52,512 nt of DNA, taken from the NCBI RefSeq assembly GCF_004005905.1, contig NZ_SACO01000018.1, forward strand, positions 1 through 52,512, read 5' to 3'. This DNA comes from Novosphingobium umbonatum (lineage in GTDB: Bacteria > Pseudomonadota > Alphaproteobacteria > Sphingomonadales > Sphingomonadaceae). The notes below the pieces were generated by a model that was not told the origin of the DNA, did not search any database, and worked only from the letters and a program-made list of their open reading frames with translations. Both the position numbers and the translations under genes were made by a program. The number at the start of each line of letters is the position of its first letter. Position 1 is the stretch's first letter. Of this stretch, positions 44,220 to 52,385 are shown piece after piece.

Positions 44220-45764
44220 TCAGATAGCCTCCCCTCGCAAAATCGCCGCTTTGACACCCGCATTATTCTTTGCGATTTCACGCATAATCCTGAGACCGCT
44301 CTCCGTCCCTAAAAGAAAATCAATTGTCTCCCCCAACCTTTCAGTCTCAGCTTCAACAAAATTAACCCCAGGCACCATATACGGATTGGGCGTATTCGGC
44401 TCACTCAATGTGACGCAACCTTGCATCATCCCAACCAGAAACATTCTTTGCCACTCAAGATAGTGGCTCTCCCCTTGGTGAATATTCAATAATAATTTGC
44501 TGTTCCGAGCGATTTGTACGAAATCCTGAAAATCAAGAACATCCGGATCGCCCTTTTTTACAGGCCGCGTAAACTTAGGACAATGCAAAAAAACTTTATA
44601 CTTAGAGAGAATGGGAGCGATTTTTGAAAGAATCTCCGCCCTCCGATCATTTAAAACTGCAACAAAAACCAAATCATATGGCCGATCCGATATCTGATCA
44701 GAATAATTAAAATTTTCAACAAATTTTAACTTTCTAACCTGCTGACCAAGTGGAGCATTGGGGATATCGAAGCAAGAGTCAGGCAATGGCAATAAAGGCA
44801 GGAAGGCAGCATTGATACCAATGGCCATCAAGCCCGAAGCCGAAGATGGGTTCAAGTCAAGTACCCCGACTTTAGTTTTCTTTAAATAAGGGAGACTGAG
44901 TGCAAACCAATTCGTATGCCATTGCTCCGTTGCAACATATGCAGACCGCTCAAGATCTTTATCGCTCCAACGCTGCCCGGGACCACAAGCACAAAATTCG
45001 TGAGGGGCAACAATCAAATTTAAAACCTCGGGATCGCGGTCAGGCTCTTCACCTCCAATTACAACAGTATGCCCCCTATCCTCTAAATATCGCCTCACGT
45101 ATTTTGCAACGTCAGAGAGAAAAAAATTTCCATCTTGCCAATAAAAAACGGTTATTTTTTGGTAATGCCCAACAATGTCGCTGACAGAAGAAATTTTTCG
45201 ATTAGAATTTGCCTCAAGGAACTTGTTAACTTTTTTGGGAGAAAAAGCGGCACGCCCCTCACTCTGTCCGTACAAAATGTAGTGAGCAAACGGATGGATA
45301 TTAACCACATCCTTATGCACCACCTGATAATGCTCCACAGAAAACAACTGATTTGGGTCTCTTAAATTACCAACATAGTAAGAATGCATCATATCAGCCA
45401 AAAGATCATTGCTGACAAGAAGGTCATTACCGTACTCCGCCACATAAAACCCTTCATCAAACAGACCAGAAATACCAACTTTTAGTCGGAAATCATCCGT
45501 AAGTACCTCATCAACCCTGTCCGAAATATAATTCTGGCCATCTCCCTCACGGCCGAGGCAATCTAATTTCGATAGAGACTGCGATGAAGGTTCTGAATTA
45601 CGATTAGCTTTACGCCCCAACTTCTGGCCGACCCAAAGATAATGCTCCGCCGGATCCATGCCCGATGCGCGCACGTCGGGATAGCGTTCGCAATACCATG
45701 CTTCGTCGAATTGCCCCGAAGCCTTGAGCGCCGCAATCTGTTCAGGCGAAATGGAATGAGACAT
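44220..45764 (-). CDS. Glycosyltransferase-like protein with HYxxxGxxEGR repeats
   Basis: This is a protein of about 514 residues. The N-terminus has a motif also found at the end of the coiled-coil sulfotransferase: WYCERYPDVRASGMDPAEHY followed by LWVGQKLGR, and a second copy near residue 150 (FAHYILYGQSEGRAAF). The C-terminal half resembles a GT-B fold (ITVFYWQDGNFFLSDVAKYV, DLVFVAVLNDRRAEILSKI, LLLNIHQGESHYLEWQRM, VTLSEPN), probably a transferase. ATG 45764 with AGGGG upstream is preferred over TTG 45767. It is AT-rich in its middle. Specificity unknown. Confidence 0.72.
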   Translation of the reverse strand: MSHSISPEQIAALKASGQFDEAWYCERYPDVRASGMDPAEHYLWVGQKLGRKANRNSEPSSQSLSKLDCLGREGDGQNYISDRVDEVLTDDFRLKVGISGLFDEGFYVAEYGNDLLVSNDLLADMMHSYYVGNLRDPNQLFSVEHYQVVHKDVVNIHPFAHYILYGQSEGRAAFSPKKVNKFLEANSNRKISSVSDIVGHYQKITVFYWQDGNFFLSDVAKYVRRYLEDRGHTVVIGGEEPDRDPEVLNLIVAPHEFCACGPGQRWSDKDLERSAYVATEQWHTNWFALSLPYLKKTKVGVLDLNPSSASGLMAIGINAAFLPLLPLPDSCFDIPNAPLGQQVRKLKFVENFNYSDQISDRPYDLVFVAVLNDRRAEILSKIAPILSKYKVFLHCPKFTRPVKKGDPDVLDFQDFVQIARNSKLLLNIHQGESHYLEWQRMFLVGMMQGCVTLSEPNTPNPYMVPGVNFVEAETERLGETIDFLLGTESGLRIMREIAKNNAGVKAAILRGEAI

Positions 45765-45806
45765 CAAACACCCCTAAAAACTTACAAGAATTGCCAAACC
45801 GCGCTC

Positions 45807-48590
45807 TCAACCGCGTGACCGGCCTTCGCCAATGCCATGCAACATATAGTGCCGCAGCGGATCCATGCCGGACTGGGCAACATCGGGATAACGCGCGATA
45901 TAGGCGTCGGCATCGAACAGGCCGCGCCGTGCAAGCCGCGCCGCGATCCTTGCCCGCTGCCATTCCTTGGGCATGTAGGGCCACCACCAAGGCTTGCGAT
46001 CCATGGCGCGATGCACCAGTTGCAGCCACTCGCGGTCCTGCTCAGCTTGCTGCGCCTTGCGCTCTTGCGTTCGCATCAAACTGGTCAAAGTGGCAATTTC
46101 GCCGAAACGTTCGGACAATTGCTGCTCGGCCTGATGCTTGCCCTGCGCCAACGATGCCAGTTCCTGAGCCTTTTGCCCCAGCGCGGCATCCAGCGACTGA
46201 GCGCGCGCGTGCAAGTCTGCCACTTCACGATCACGTTGTTGCAACCACTGATCGCGGTCATGGGCCAAACCCTCGATCTGGGCCTTTTGCTCTGCCAGTT
46301 GCGCCAGACGCTGCTCTTGCTCACGCAACATGTTCGTCAATGCCGCGATTTCGGTAAATCGATCCGCCAGTTCACGATCCGCCTGCTGCTTCTGAGCGAT
46401 CATCACTTCATGTTGAGCGCGCAGATCGGCCAGAGCCTGCGCATGTTCCGCAGCGACCTTTGGCGATGCCTGCTGGGCATTTAGCTCTTCACGCAAACTG
46501 CGTGCCTCGGCCTCAACCTGCCGAAGCATTTCATAGATACGCCCGTTATCGGTCGCAATCTCCTGCTCGCGATCAGCTCGCTGCTGCTCTACTTGGGCCA
46601 AAATCTGGCTCAAGCGCAATTGCTCCACTGCACTTTTGCCAACCTCTTCAGCCAGCGCCGCCCGATGGGCGTGTTCCATAGCAGCCATAGCGGCTTGCGC
46701 ATTATCCAGCATGTTTTGAAGCTGCGCAATTTCCGCCGCCGCGTGACGTTCGGCCCTACCCACTTCTTGTTGAAGCCCATCGATTTCCGCCAACATCGAT
46801 TGACGAAGGGCCTCCACTGCATTCTCACCCTGAGCAATGGCGGAATCACGCTGATCGCGCGTTTGCTCCAATTCCGACCAGACTTGCCGAGCCTCTTCCT
46901 GCCTTTGCAACAAGGCACTCTCCAACTCGCCCAAGCGATGAAGCAGATGCCCCCGCTCTTCCAGCGAGGCATCCAACGCGCCTTGCAAAGTCTGGGCATG
47001 TTCCTGTGCCAAAGCCAACTGGTCATTCAAGTCCGCCGCACGCCGCTCGGCGTCCTGACGCGCGTCCAATGCCTGATCCAGGCTGTTTTGAAGCGCCTGG
47101 GCATGTTCCTGCGTCGAAGCCAACTGATCATTCAAGTCCGCTGCGCGGTGCTCGGCATCCTGACGCGCGTCCAATGCATGATCCAGGCTGTTTTGAAGCG
47201 TCTGGGCATGTTCCTGCGTCGAAGCGATCTGGCCGCTGAGTTCGGCCACACGTTGCTCGGCAGTCCGACATTCATGCAGAGCGTGATCCAAAGCACTTTG
47301 AAGGCCCTGCGCTTGATCTTGGATGGCCGCTACACCCTGGCTCAATTCATGAGCACGGTGCTCCAGCCCGTCACGCTCTTGCGCCGCATGATCGCGCTGC
47401 ACAGCCAGAGCATCACGCTCCTGCACCAGCGCTGCAACCACATTGTGCTGCTCTGCCAATTGGCGCTGCACATCGTCGATATGCCTTTGCAACTCATCAC
47501 CGCGGTTCAAGGCGTTACGCAATTGCTCGTCAAGATCACGCCGCGCTTTGGACAAATTCGCCAGCGGAGTTGAAAATAGCGGCCCTGCCTCGTCGAAGGC
47601 ATCCCGAACGCTATCAATAGCTGCATAGTCAGCCTTGGACTCTGCGCCTTCTGCCCATCGCATGAGTATCTGGAATAGGCGCGAGACCCAACCCGCAATC
47701 AGAGGATTGTGGAGCACCTCGGCATCGGCATGGTGATTATGACGCAAATCCCTTGTCAGGAATGCCGAGATTTCTGCAGCGCTCGTCTGTGACTGGCGCG
47801 GCCAAACCACATCAAGACTCCGCGCGATTTTATCGACCACCAGCCCCCAATTCTGCAACAGCTGCGCATAGGAAACGAAAACACGCGCGCGACCTCGCGT
47901 TGCCTTTTCGACATCCAGCACGTGGCGGAGCCACATCATGAGGCCGATCGAGCTTTCGGTTCCATCACGACGGCACAGCGAATCAGCCACTTCCAAGGGA
48001 TTCCGCAGTGGCACCACGATCGCAGGCTCAATCCCCTGCTGCTCCAGAATATCGAGCCAGAACTGCGTCAGGCGGCAGATCCGTGGATCTTTCAGCGCAA
48101 ACAAAGGCGCCTCGCCAAACTCCTGAGCCAAAACCTCGCCGCCCCGTTTCACGAAATCCGGATAGGCCAGCGAACGATGGAAGTGTTCATTGACCGGCAA
48201 CCAATCCTGCCAATCGGAACCAGCCGCTGACAAAACCTCATCATTAAACTCTGCGACAGGCCAAGATTCCCAATGCCCGGCCGGATTAGTGGGATTCTCG
48301 GGCATCAACGTTTTAGGCAAAGCACAGCCGAGCAAGCTGAGAACACGCGTCAATGCGCTGGTTCCAGACCGATGCATACCCAGTACAAGCACGGCCTGCC
48401 TTTTGCGCGATTGCTTCTCTTCCAAATCCACCCCGACCATCACTTTCACCTTCTGGTTCAAACCACCGGACCTGTCACTAGGCTTATATTGCGCTCGCCT
48501 GCCCACAATAGCGCCAGGATCGTAGGCAGGTTGATCGCTGGGCTGCGTATAGGCACCTTCCAACGGCAACCTAGTCGTTAACGCCACCAT
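45807..48590 (-). CDS. Sulfotransferase with long coiled coil and C-terminal HYxxHG motif
   Basis: A PAPS-type sulfotransferase domain comes first: VLVLGMHRSGTSALTRVL, FALKDPRICRLTQFW, VVPLRNPLEVADSLCRRD. From about residue 330 to 860 the protein is an unbroken heptad coiled coil (AEQRVAELSGQIASTQEHAQ and similar), including 35-residue tandem repeats. It ends with a FDADAYIARYPDVAQSG / MDPLRHYMLHGIGEGRSRG motif, shared with the next gene. A fused coiled coil this long could measure or scaffold chain length, as coiled coils do in some O-antigen systems; that is a hypothesis. ATG 48440 (AAGGTG six bases upstream) may be the true start. Confidence 0.82.
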   Translation of the reverse strand: MVALTTRLPLEGAYTQPSDQPAYDPGAIVGRRAQYKPSDRSGGLNQKVKVMVGVDLEEKQSRKRQAVLVLGMHRSGTSALTRVLSLLGCALPKTLMPENPTNPAGHWESWPVAEFNDEVLSAAGSDWQDWLPVNEHFHRSLAYPDFVKRGGEVLAQEFGEAPLFALKDPRICRLTQFWLDILEQQGIEPAIVVPLRNPLEVADSLCRRDGTESSIGLMMWLRHVLDVEKATRGRARVFVSYAQLLQNWGLVVDKIARSLDVVWPRQSQTSAAEISAFLTRDLRHNHHADAEVLHNPLIAGWVSRLFQILMRWAEGAESKADYAAIDSVRDAFDEAGPLFSTPLANLSKARRDLDEQLRNALNRGDELQRHIDDVQRQLAEQHNVVAALVQERDALAVQRDHAAQERDGLEHRAHELSQGVAAIQDQAQGLQSALDHALHECRTAEQRVAELSGQIASTQEHAQTLQNSLDHALDARQDAEHRAADLNDQLASTQEHAQALQNSLDQALDARQDAERRAADLNDQLALAQEHAQTLQGALDASLEERGHLLHRLGELESALLQRQEEARQVWSELEQTRDQRDSAIAQGENAVEALRQSMLAEIDGLQQEVGRAERHAAAEIAQLQNMLDNAQAAMAAMEHAHRAALAEEVGKSAVEQLRLSQILAQVEQQRADREQEIATDNGRIYEMLRQVEAEARSLREELNAQQASPKVAAEHAQALADLRAQHEVMIAQKQQADRELADRFTEIAALTNMLREQEQRLAQLAEQKAQIEGLAHDRDQWLQQRDREVADLHARAQSLDAALGQKAQELASLAQGKHQAEQQLSERFGEIATLTSLMRTQERKAQQAEQDREWLQLVHRAMDRKPWWWPYMPKEWQRARIAARLARRGLFDADAYIARYPDVAQSGMDPLRHYMLHGIGEGRSRG
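46976..47290 (-). repeat. 105-bp tandem repeats within the coiled-coil region
   Basis: The unit encodes 35 residues (five heptads) of the type LNDQLASTQEHAQALQNSLD plus QALDARQDAERRAAD. The word TGACGCGCGTCCAATG recurs at 47056 and 47161, exactly 105 bp apart. Two units are nearly identical and the flanking ones are partly degenerate. Repeats of this kind can change copy number and so coiled-coil length. Confidence 0.85.
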
Positions 48591-48724
48591 AATGAAGATT
48601 ATTTTGACATCCTAAGATGATAACGAATGCCGTGCCTGACGGCGACGAACCAATGACATCGGCTAATGCCGCGCCGCGCCTCAACCGTCATGAACAGCCA
48701 GCGACAGCTCCTAAGTAATCACTG

Positions 48725-50371
48725 TCAAACATCATCCAACCACCCCGTCTTTACCCGTAATTTCCTATTGCCATCCAAAACGACATAGCGATAATGATGA
48801 AATTCCAAATTGCATCCTGCATATTTCTCATTTTCGTTCTGATTTTTCCAATGTGATATGTCAGGATGCGAAGTTGCGCTATAGACTTCGTCTTCATCCC
48901 CTTCGACGATCTGCGGATACCAATCGAGATGGAGAGCTTCAAACGGCTCATAAATTCTTACACCAGACTTCATACGTCGAAACGATTCACCAGCCCGATG
49001 CATGGCAAAAGTCGTATCAATTGGAGCCTCCTGATAAGCGAAAGATCTCCCGTCCTGCTCATCCAAAATTGGCTCGTTCTTCCAGAATTGCTCTATATGC
49101 CGATTAAGGGCACGATTGCGCAGCGGATATGTTTTTGGGATATCGCGTATACGCAACATCGGCCCGACGCATTCCGCCTTACGGAAGCGATTGAGCAAAC
49201 CGGCATAAACCTGCAGCACATCTGCCTCGGCAACAGCGATATCCACATCGCAATCACTCACGACATAAGGACAGGGTTCATTCCAATTTTCGAAATAACG
49301 AGCAACACTGTCATTCACGCGATCAAGCTCATCGGCATTCTGGATCAGACCATATCGATAAACTACAACACCGCCCTCCTCCAGATCACGAAGAATTTCT
49401 AGAGTTTTATCATCAAAACTACCATTATCATGTACAATAATGCTCACCGGCACACTCAAAGCCTGCAACCCAGCGATGATTTTGCGCAACATGGGGCCAC
49501 GATTGAAGCTAATCAGGAACACTGGCACGGCCGCGGTCCGACACGCCGCGACTGACTTACGTGGGACCAGAGATTGCCCCTCCCACTCCCCCACTATCGG
49601 GAAAGCCGCAGCCAATGCGTCCATATCAATCGTATGATCGCGCAGCTCCGCCATTGGTATAAGTGCCTCGATCCGCTCGCGTTCAGACAAATTGTAAGGT
49701 ACAATTTGCGGATTGCTCGTTGTTGCGAACCAGTCACTAAACTTGAAATCATCTCCGATTATGTCTTGCCCGGCTTTGATCCACAGACTTGGCAAGCCCA
49801 ATGCCTCAGCCAGTATCAATCCATGCAACGAGGAACTAACCACCACCTTGCACTCAGCCATTGTGCGAATTAGAGATAACGGATCGTCATGAACGTTGAG
49901 ATCCGCCACTCCATCCTGCGCCAGTATGCACCGAATGGCCGGCTTTTGCCGATCCACGTAGTGCGCCACCACCCCGACAGCATGGCGAGGATCGCTCGAC
50001 GCACTCATGCCCAAAAGTCGCGGCGCCAAAATAGCAGGATCGCCCAAAGGCACATCGCCTAGCGTTGTCCCGCTTTTGCGCAGAGCCATCAAGGAATGCG
50101 GTCCGCGCAAGGCGTGAATATTCCGAGCGTGTGCCGAACCAAGTCCAATGTCCGGATGCATTACGCCAGTGCCCCACACATGGGAATTCACCGATGCCCC
50201 CGCCATCAGGCTACCAATCGCCATAAGGTGAGGGATATCGTCCCGCCCTACCCAGCAGGATTCTCGGCCGGATAATGCTTTCACAATTAGGGGATTCAAC
50301 AAATCCCCAAAATTAGGGATCCGCAGGAAATACCTCATCGGAATAACGGATTGGTTATCGGCTTGATCCAT
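48725..50371 (-). CDS. Polysaccharide pyruvyltransferase - GT2 fusion protein
   Basis: The first part is a pyruvyltransferase-like domain: FLRIPNFGDLLNPLIVKALS, LMAIGSLMAGASVNSHVWGT, RGPHSLMALRKSG, LGDPAILAP, VVVSSSLHGLILAEALGLPS. The second part, from about residue 275, is a GT-A-like domain: VPVFLISFNRGPMLRKIIAG, VSIIVHDNGSFDDKTLEIL, YVVSDCDVDIAVAEAD. So one protein may both transfer a sugar and add a pyruvyl ketal. ATG 50371 (MDQADNQ) is chosen; ATG 50338 is 11 codons further in, and the frame runs on to 50509 inside the IS. It is the first gene of the right-arm operon. Confidence 0.83.
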   Translation of the reverse strand: MDQADNQSVIPMRYFLRIPNFGDLLNPLIVKALSGRESCWVGRDDIPHLMAIGSLMAGASVNSHVWGTGVMHPDIGLGSAHARNIHALRGPHSLMALRKSGTTLGDVPLGDPAILAPRLLGMSASSDPRHAVGVVAHYVDRQKPAIRCILAQDGVADLNVHDDPLSLIRTMAECKVVVSSSLHGLILAEALGLPSLWIKAGQDIIGDDFKFSDWFATTSNPQIVPYNLSERERIEALIPMAELRDHTIDMDALAAAFPIVGEWEGQSLVPRKSVAACRTAAVPVFLISFNRGPMLRKIIAGLQALSVPVSIIVHDNGSFDDKTLEILRDLEEGGVVVYRYGLIQNADELDRVNDSVARYFENWNEPCPYVVSDCDVDIAVAEADVLQVYAGLLNRFRKAECVGPMLRIRDIPKTYPLRNRALNRHIEQFWKNEPILDEQDGRSFAYQEAPIDTTFAMHRAGESFRRMKSGVRIYEPFEALHLDWYPQIVEGDEDEVYSATSHPDISHWKNQNENEKYAGCNLEFHHYRYVVLDGNRKLRVKTGWLDDV

Positions 50372-50423
50372 AGCGCCGCAGTCTGATCCAGCGGCCGACG
50401 GATGTCCAGACACAATGGGGGGG

Positions 50424-51248
50424 GGTGCTGCCAGTCTAATCGCTACAAGTCTCCGTTTGGCGCAGATGCCCCAAAAATCGCGTAACCTTATCTCACGAGC
50501 GACTGCCACTCGGCCAGTGCAGCTGAGCGGCGCAGCTTGAATGCATGACGGTCGACGAGATGGCGTTCCAGGTTGAAGTGATTGCGGAAGGAAGCGTGCA
50601 CTGACGCGAACTTTTGCAGCGACTTCATCCGCCGGAAACGCTGCATGGCGCGCTCGCGTCGTCGGAACGGAAGGTGTGAATTTTCAGCCCTGTTGTTGAG
50701 CCAACGGCTCACTTCGCGGCGATCCAAATTGCCGATCTGGCGCATCGCGGCAGGGTAAGACCGCATCCCGTCGGTGACGATCTTCTCCGCCCTGCCGTGG
50801 CGCTTCAATGCCTTCTTCAGGAAGGCCAAAGCCGCAGTTTTGTCACGTTTCTTAGTAACGTAGCTTTCGAGCACCTCGCCCTCGTGATCGACCGCACGCC
50901 ACAGGTAGTGCCGCTCGCCGTTGATCTTCACGAAGACCTCGTCAACGTGCCACCGCCAGTGCCGGAACCCGCGCATCCGTGACACGCGCTGCCGCCGGAT
51001 TTCGGAGGCAAACATCGGCCCGAAACGGTTCCACCAGAACCGCACCGTTTCGTGGCAGATATCGATGCCACGCTCGAAAAGCAGATCTTCAACATTGCGC
51101 AGCGAAAGAGGGAAACGAACATACATCATGACCACAAGGCGGATCACCTCAGGTGACGAGTTGAAATAGCGGAACGGGTTGGGGGTTGGCTGCATCCAAC
51201 CGATTTACAGGCCCCCTGCCCCGGCCGCAATTTTGCTCTGACAACGCC
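50424..51248 (-). mobile_element. IS6-family insertion sequence (about 825 bp)
   Basis: The element carries one transposase gene. Candidate ends are GGTGCTGCCAG (50424-50434) and, inverted, CTGACAACGCC (51238-51248); these match at 8 of 11 positions. That gives 825 bp, a normal IS6 size. The ends are imperfect and no 8-bp target duplication flanks them, so the exact borders are uncertain. A run of nine G lies at the left end (50417-50425). Confidence 0.6.
50488..51195 (-). CDS. IS6-family DDE transposase
   Basis: This 235-residue transposase starts with the family's FRYFNSSPEVIRLVVMMYVR and LSLRNVEDLLFERGIDICHE. The catalytic triad is visible: Asp in HWRWHVDEVFVKING, Asp in KIVTDGMRSYPAA, and Glu in NNRAENSHLPFRRRERAM. 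It appears intact. It is transcribed toward the capsule operon, on the same strand as the pyruvyltransferase-fusion gene, so read-through could reach that operon. Confidence 0.93.
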   Translation of the reverse strand: MQPTPNPFRYFNSSPEVIRLVVMMYVRFPLSLRNVEDLLFERGIDICHETVRFWWNRFGPMFASEIRRQRVSRMRGFRHWRWHVDEVFVKINGERHYLWRAVDHEGEVLESYVTKKRDKTAALAFLKKALKRHGRAEKIVTDGMRSYPAAMRQIGNLDRREVSRWLNNRAENSHLPFRRRERAMQRFRRMKSLQKFASVHASFRNHFNLERHLVDRHAFKLRRSAALAEWQSLVR

Positions 51249-51636
51249 AGCGCGGACTGAAAAAAGTTGGTGACACAGCAAAAACCCGCAGAAATCTGCG
51301 GGCTTAGCTGTTCAAATCGGTTCGAAATAAATCGCCCTGGATTAGGGATCTGGCGGAGCGGGAGGACTGCAAAAATCACTGATTTTAATATGCTAAATCG
51401 CATATCTCTAATTTCGTCATAACAATAGTCATACTTCCGACACTGATCCGCCTTGAACGCGGGCGTTCTTTTGCGAACTTGATGTTACCCAGCCCACCCT
51501 AAAGATTGGCCGCTGTAGGGCAATTCAATGTACAATCAGACACCTCAGCTCGGGCTGCATGCCGGAAAACACTTATTCAATGCGCTCGGACATTCGTTCT
51601 CAAACACACATCGCCCTCATGTCCTGAGATGCGCGT
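51249..51636. other. Non-coding stretch with tRNA-Ser-like fragment
   Basis: No gene is seen in these 388 bp. The left part holds a minus-strand terminator (listed separately). At 51351-51368 the minus strand reads AGTCCTCCCGCTCCGCCA, like the 3' end of a tRNA-Ser including CCA, but the rest of the tRNA is absent. This looks like a remnant of an integration site. The rest shows no motif I can name. Confidence 0.5.
51280..51302 (-). terminator. Rho-independent terminator, minus strand
   Basis: CCCGCAG (51285-51291) pairs perfectly with CTGCGGG (51296-51302) around a 4-base loop. On the minus strand it is followed by TTTTT (51284-51280). It has no matching gene upstream on that strand within this window, so it may be the leftover end of a deleted gene or of the tRNA whose fragment is at 51351. 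Confidence 0.7.
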
Positions 51637-51669
51637 GCGCCATTGACCTATGCGCCAATGACATATAAC
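51637..51669 (+). promoter_or_regulatory. Promoter and repeat operator of the toxin-antitoxin pair
   Basis: The direct repeats GCGCCATTGAC (51637-51647) and GCGCCAATGAC (51652-51662) differ at one base and are spaced 15 bp. They overlap a plausible promoter: TTGACC (51643-51648) and TATAAC (51664-51669). This is a usual position for autorepression by an antitoxin or the toxin-antitoxin complex. Confidence 0.55.
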
Positions 51670-51677
51670 TTGGACCT

Positions 51678-52019
51678 ATGGCTAGATTGCAAACCGTTGT
51701 GGAGCTGCCCGAGTTTCAGCGGCGTGCAAAAACGATTATGTCCGATGACGAGCGTATAGCGTTGGTGAATTACATTGCCGCCAACCCAGAAGCTGGCGTT
51801 TCGCTGGGCGGCGGATTGCGAAAGGTTCGTATCGCACGCCAGGGCGGTGGTAAGAGCGGTGGTTACCGGACGATCCATGTATTTGGTGGCGTGACGATGC
51901 CCATCTTTCTGGTCACCGTGTTTGCCAAGAATGAGAAAGACAACCTAAGCAAAGCCGAACAGGCTGAGTTGATTAGCCTCGGCAAAGTTTTGATCGCATA
52001 TTATGGAGATCGATCATGA
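51678..52019 (+). CDS. HigB/RelE-type toxin
   Basis: This is a 113-residue protein of the RelE superfamily, phage-derived Gp49/HigB-like. It has VELPEFQRRAKTIMSDDER, NPEAGVSLGGGLRKVRIA, GKSGGYRTIHVFGG and FLVTVFAKNEKDNLSKAEQ. The KVRIA...KSGGYR block and FAKNEKDNLS are family hallmarks. Such toxins usually cleave mRNA on the ribosome. The gene comes first and overlaps the antitoxin start as ATGA (52016-52019), the toxin-first order of HigBA. Confidence 0.88.
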   Translation: MARLQTVVELPEFQRRAKTIMSDDERIALVNYIAANPEAGVSLGGGLRKVRIARQGGGKSGGYRTIHVFGGVTMPIFLVTVFAKNEKDNLSKAEQAELISLGKVLIAYYGDRS

Positions 52020-52303
52020 ATGCTTTTGAAAGCATCAAGCAGGGCCTAACGGAGGCGTTGGCCTTCACAGAAGGTCACGAAAGCAGCGCGGTAATTCACC
52101 AGGTGGAAGTGCCAGTCGTCGATGTCGCGGCGATCCGTGCTAGTACCGGCCTGTCGCAGGGCGCGTTTGCGCGCAGTATCGGCGTGGCAAAAGGAACTTT
52201 GTTGAACTGGGAGCATGGTCGCCGTCGCCCGACTGGTCCTGCTCAGGTGCTACTCGCCATGATAGCCAAGAAGCCCTCTTTGGTTAGCGAACTATTGCGC
52301 TGA
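52016..52303 (+). CDS. HigA-type antitoxin, XRE-like helix-turn-helix
   Basis: This is a 95-residue protein. The second half is a helix-turn-helix: VAAIRASTGLSQGAFARSIG, VAKGTLLNWEHGRRRPTGPA, then QVLLAMIAKKPSLV. The first 40 residues (FESIKQGLTEALAFTEGHES) are acidic and probably bind the toxin. It is translationally coupled to the toxin gene and likely represses the promoter through the repeats at 51637-51662. Confidence 0.88.
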   Translation: MNAFESIKQGLTEALAFTEGHESSAVIHQVEVPVVDVAAIRASTGLSQGAFARSIGVAKGTLLNWEHGRRRPTGPAQVLLAMIAKKPSLVSELLR

Positions 52304-52385
52304 TGATATGCAATGTAGTGTCGAGATTTCGTATGATGCTTGAGATTGAATCCCTCCTCATACCAGACATTCAGAGCCAGTGACC

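Noticed and set aside
51637..51662. Considered as the start of a CRISPR-like repeat array
   Set aside because: Only two short repeats with one spacer. They overlap a promoter and fit an operator better. No CRISPR array or cas gene is visible in the window.
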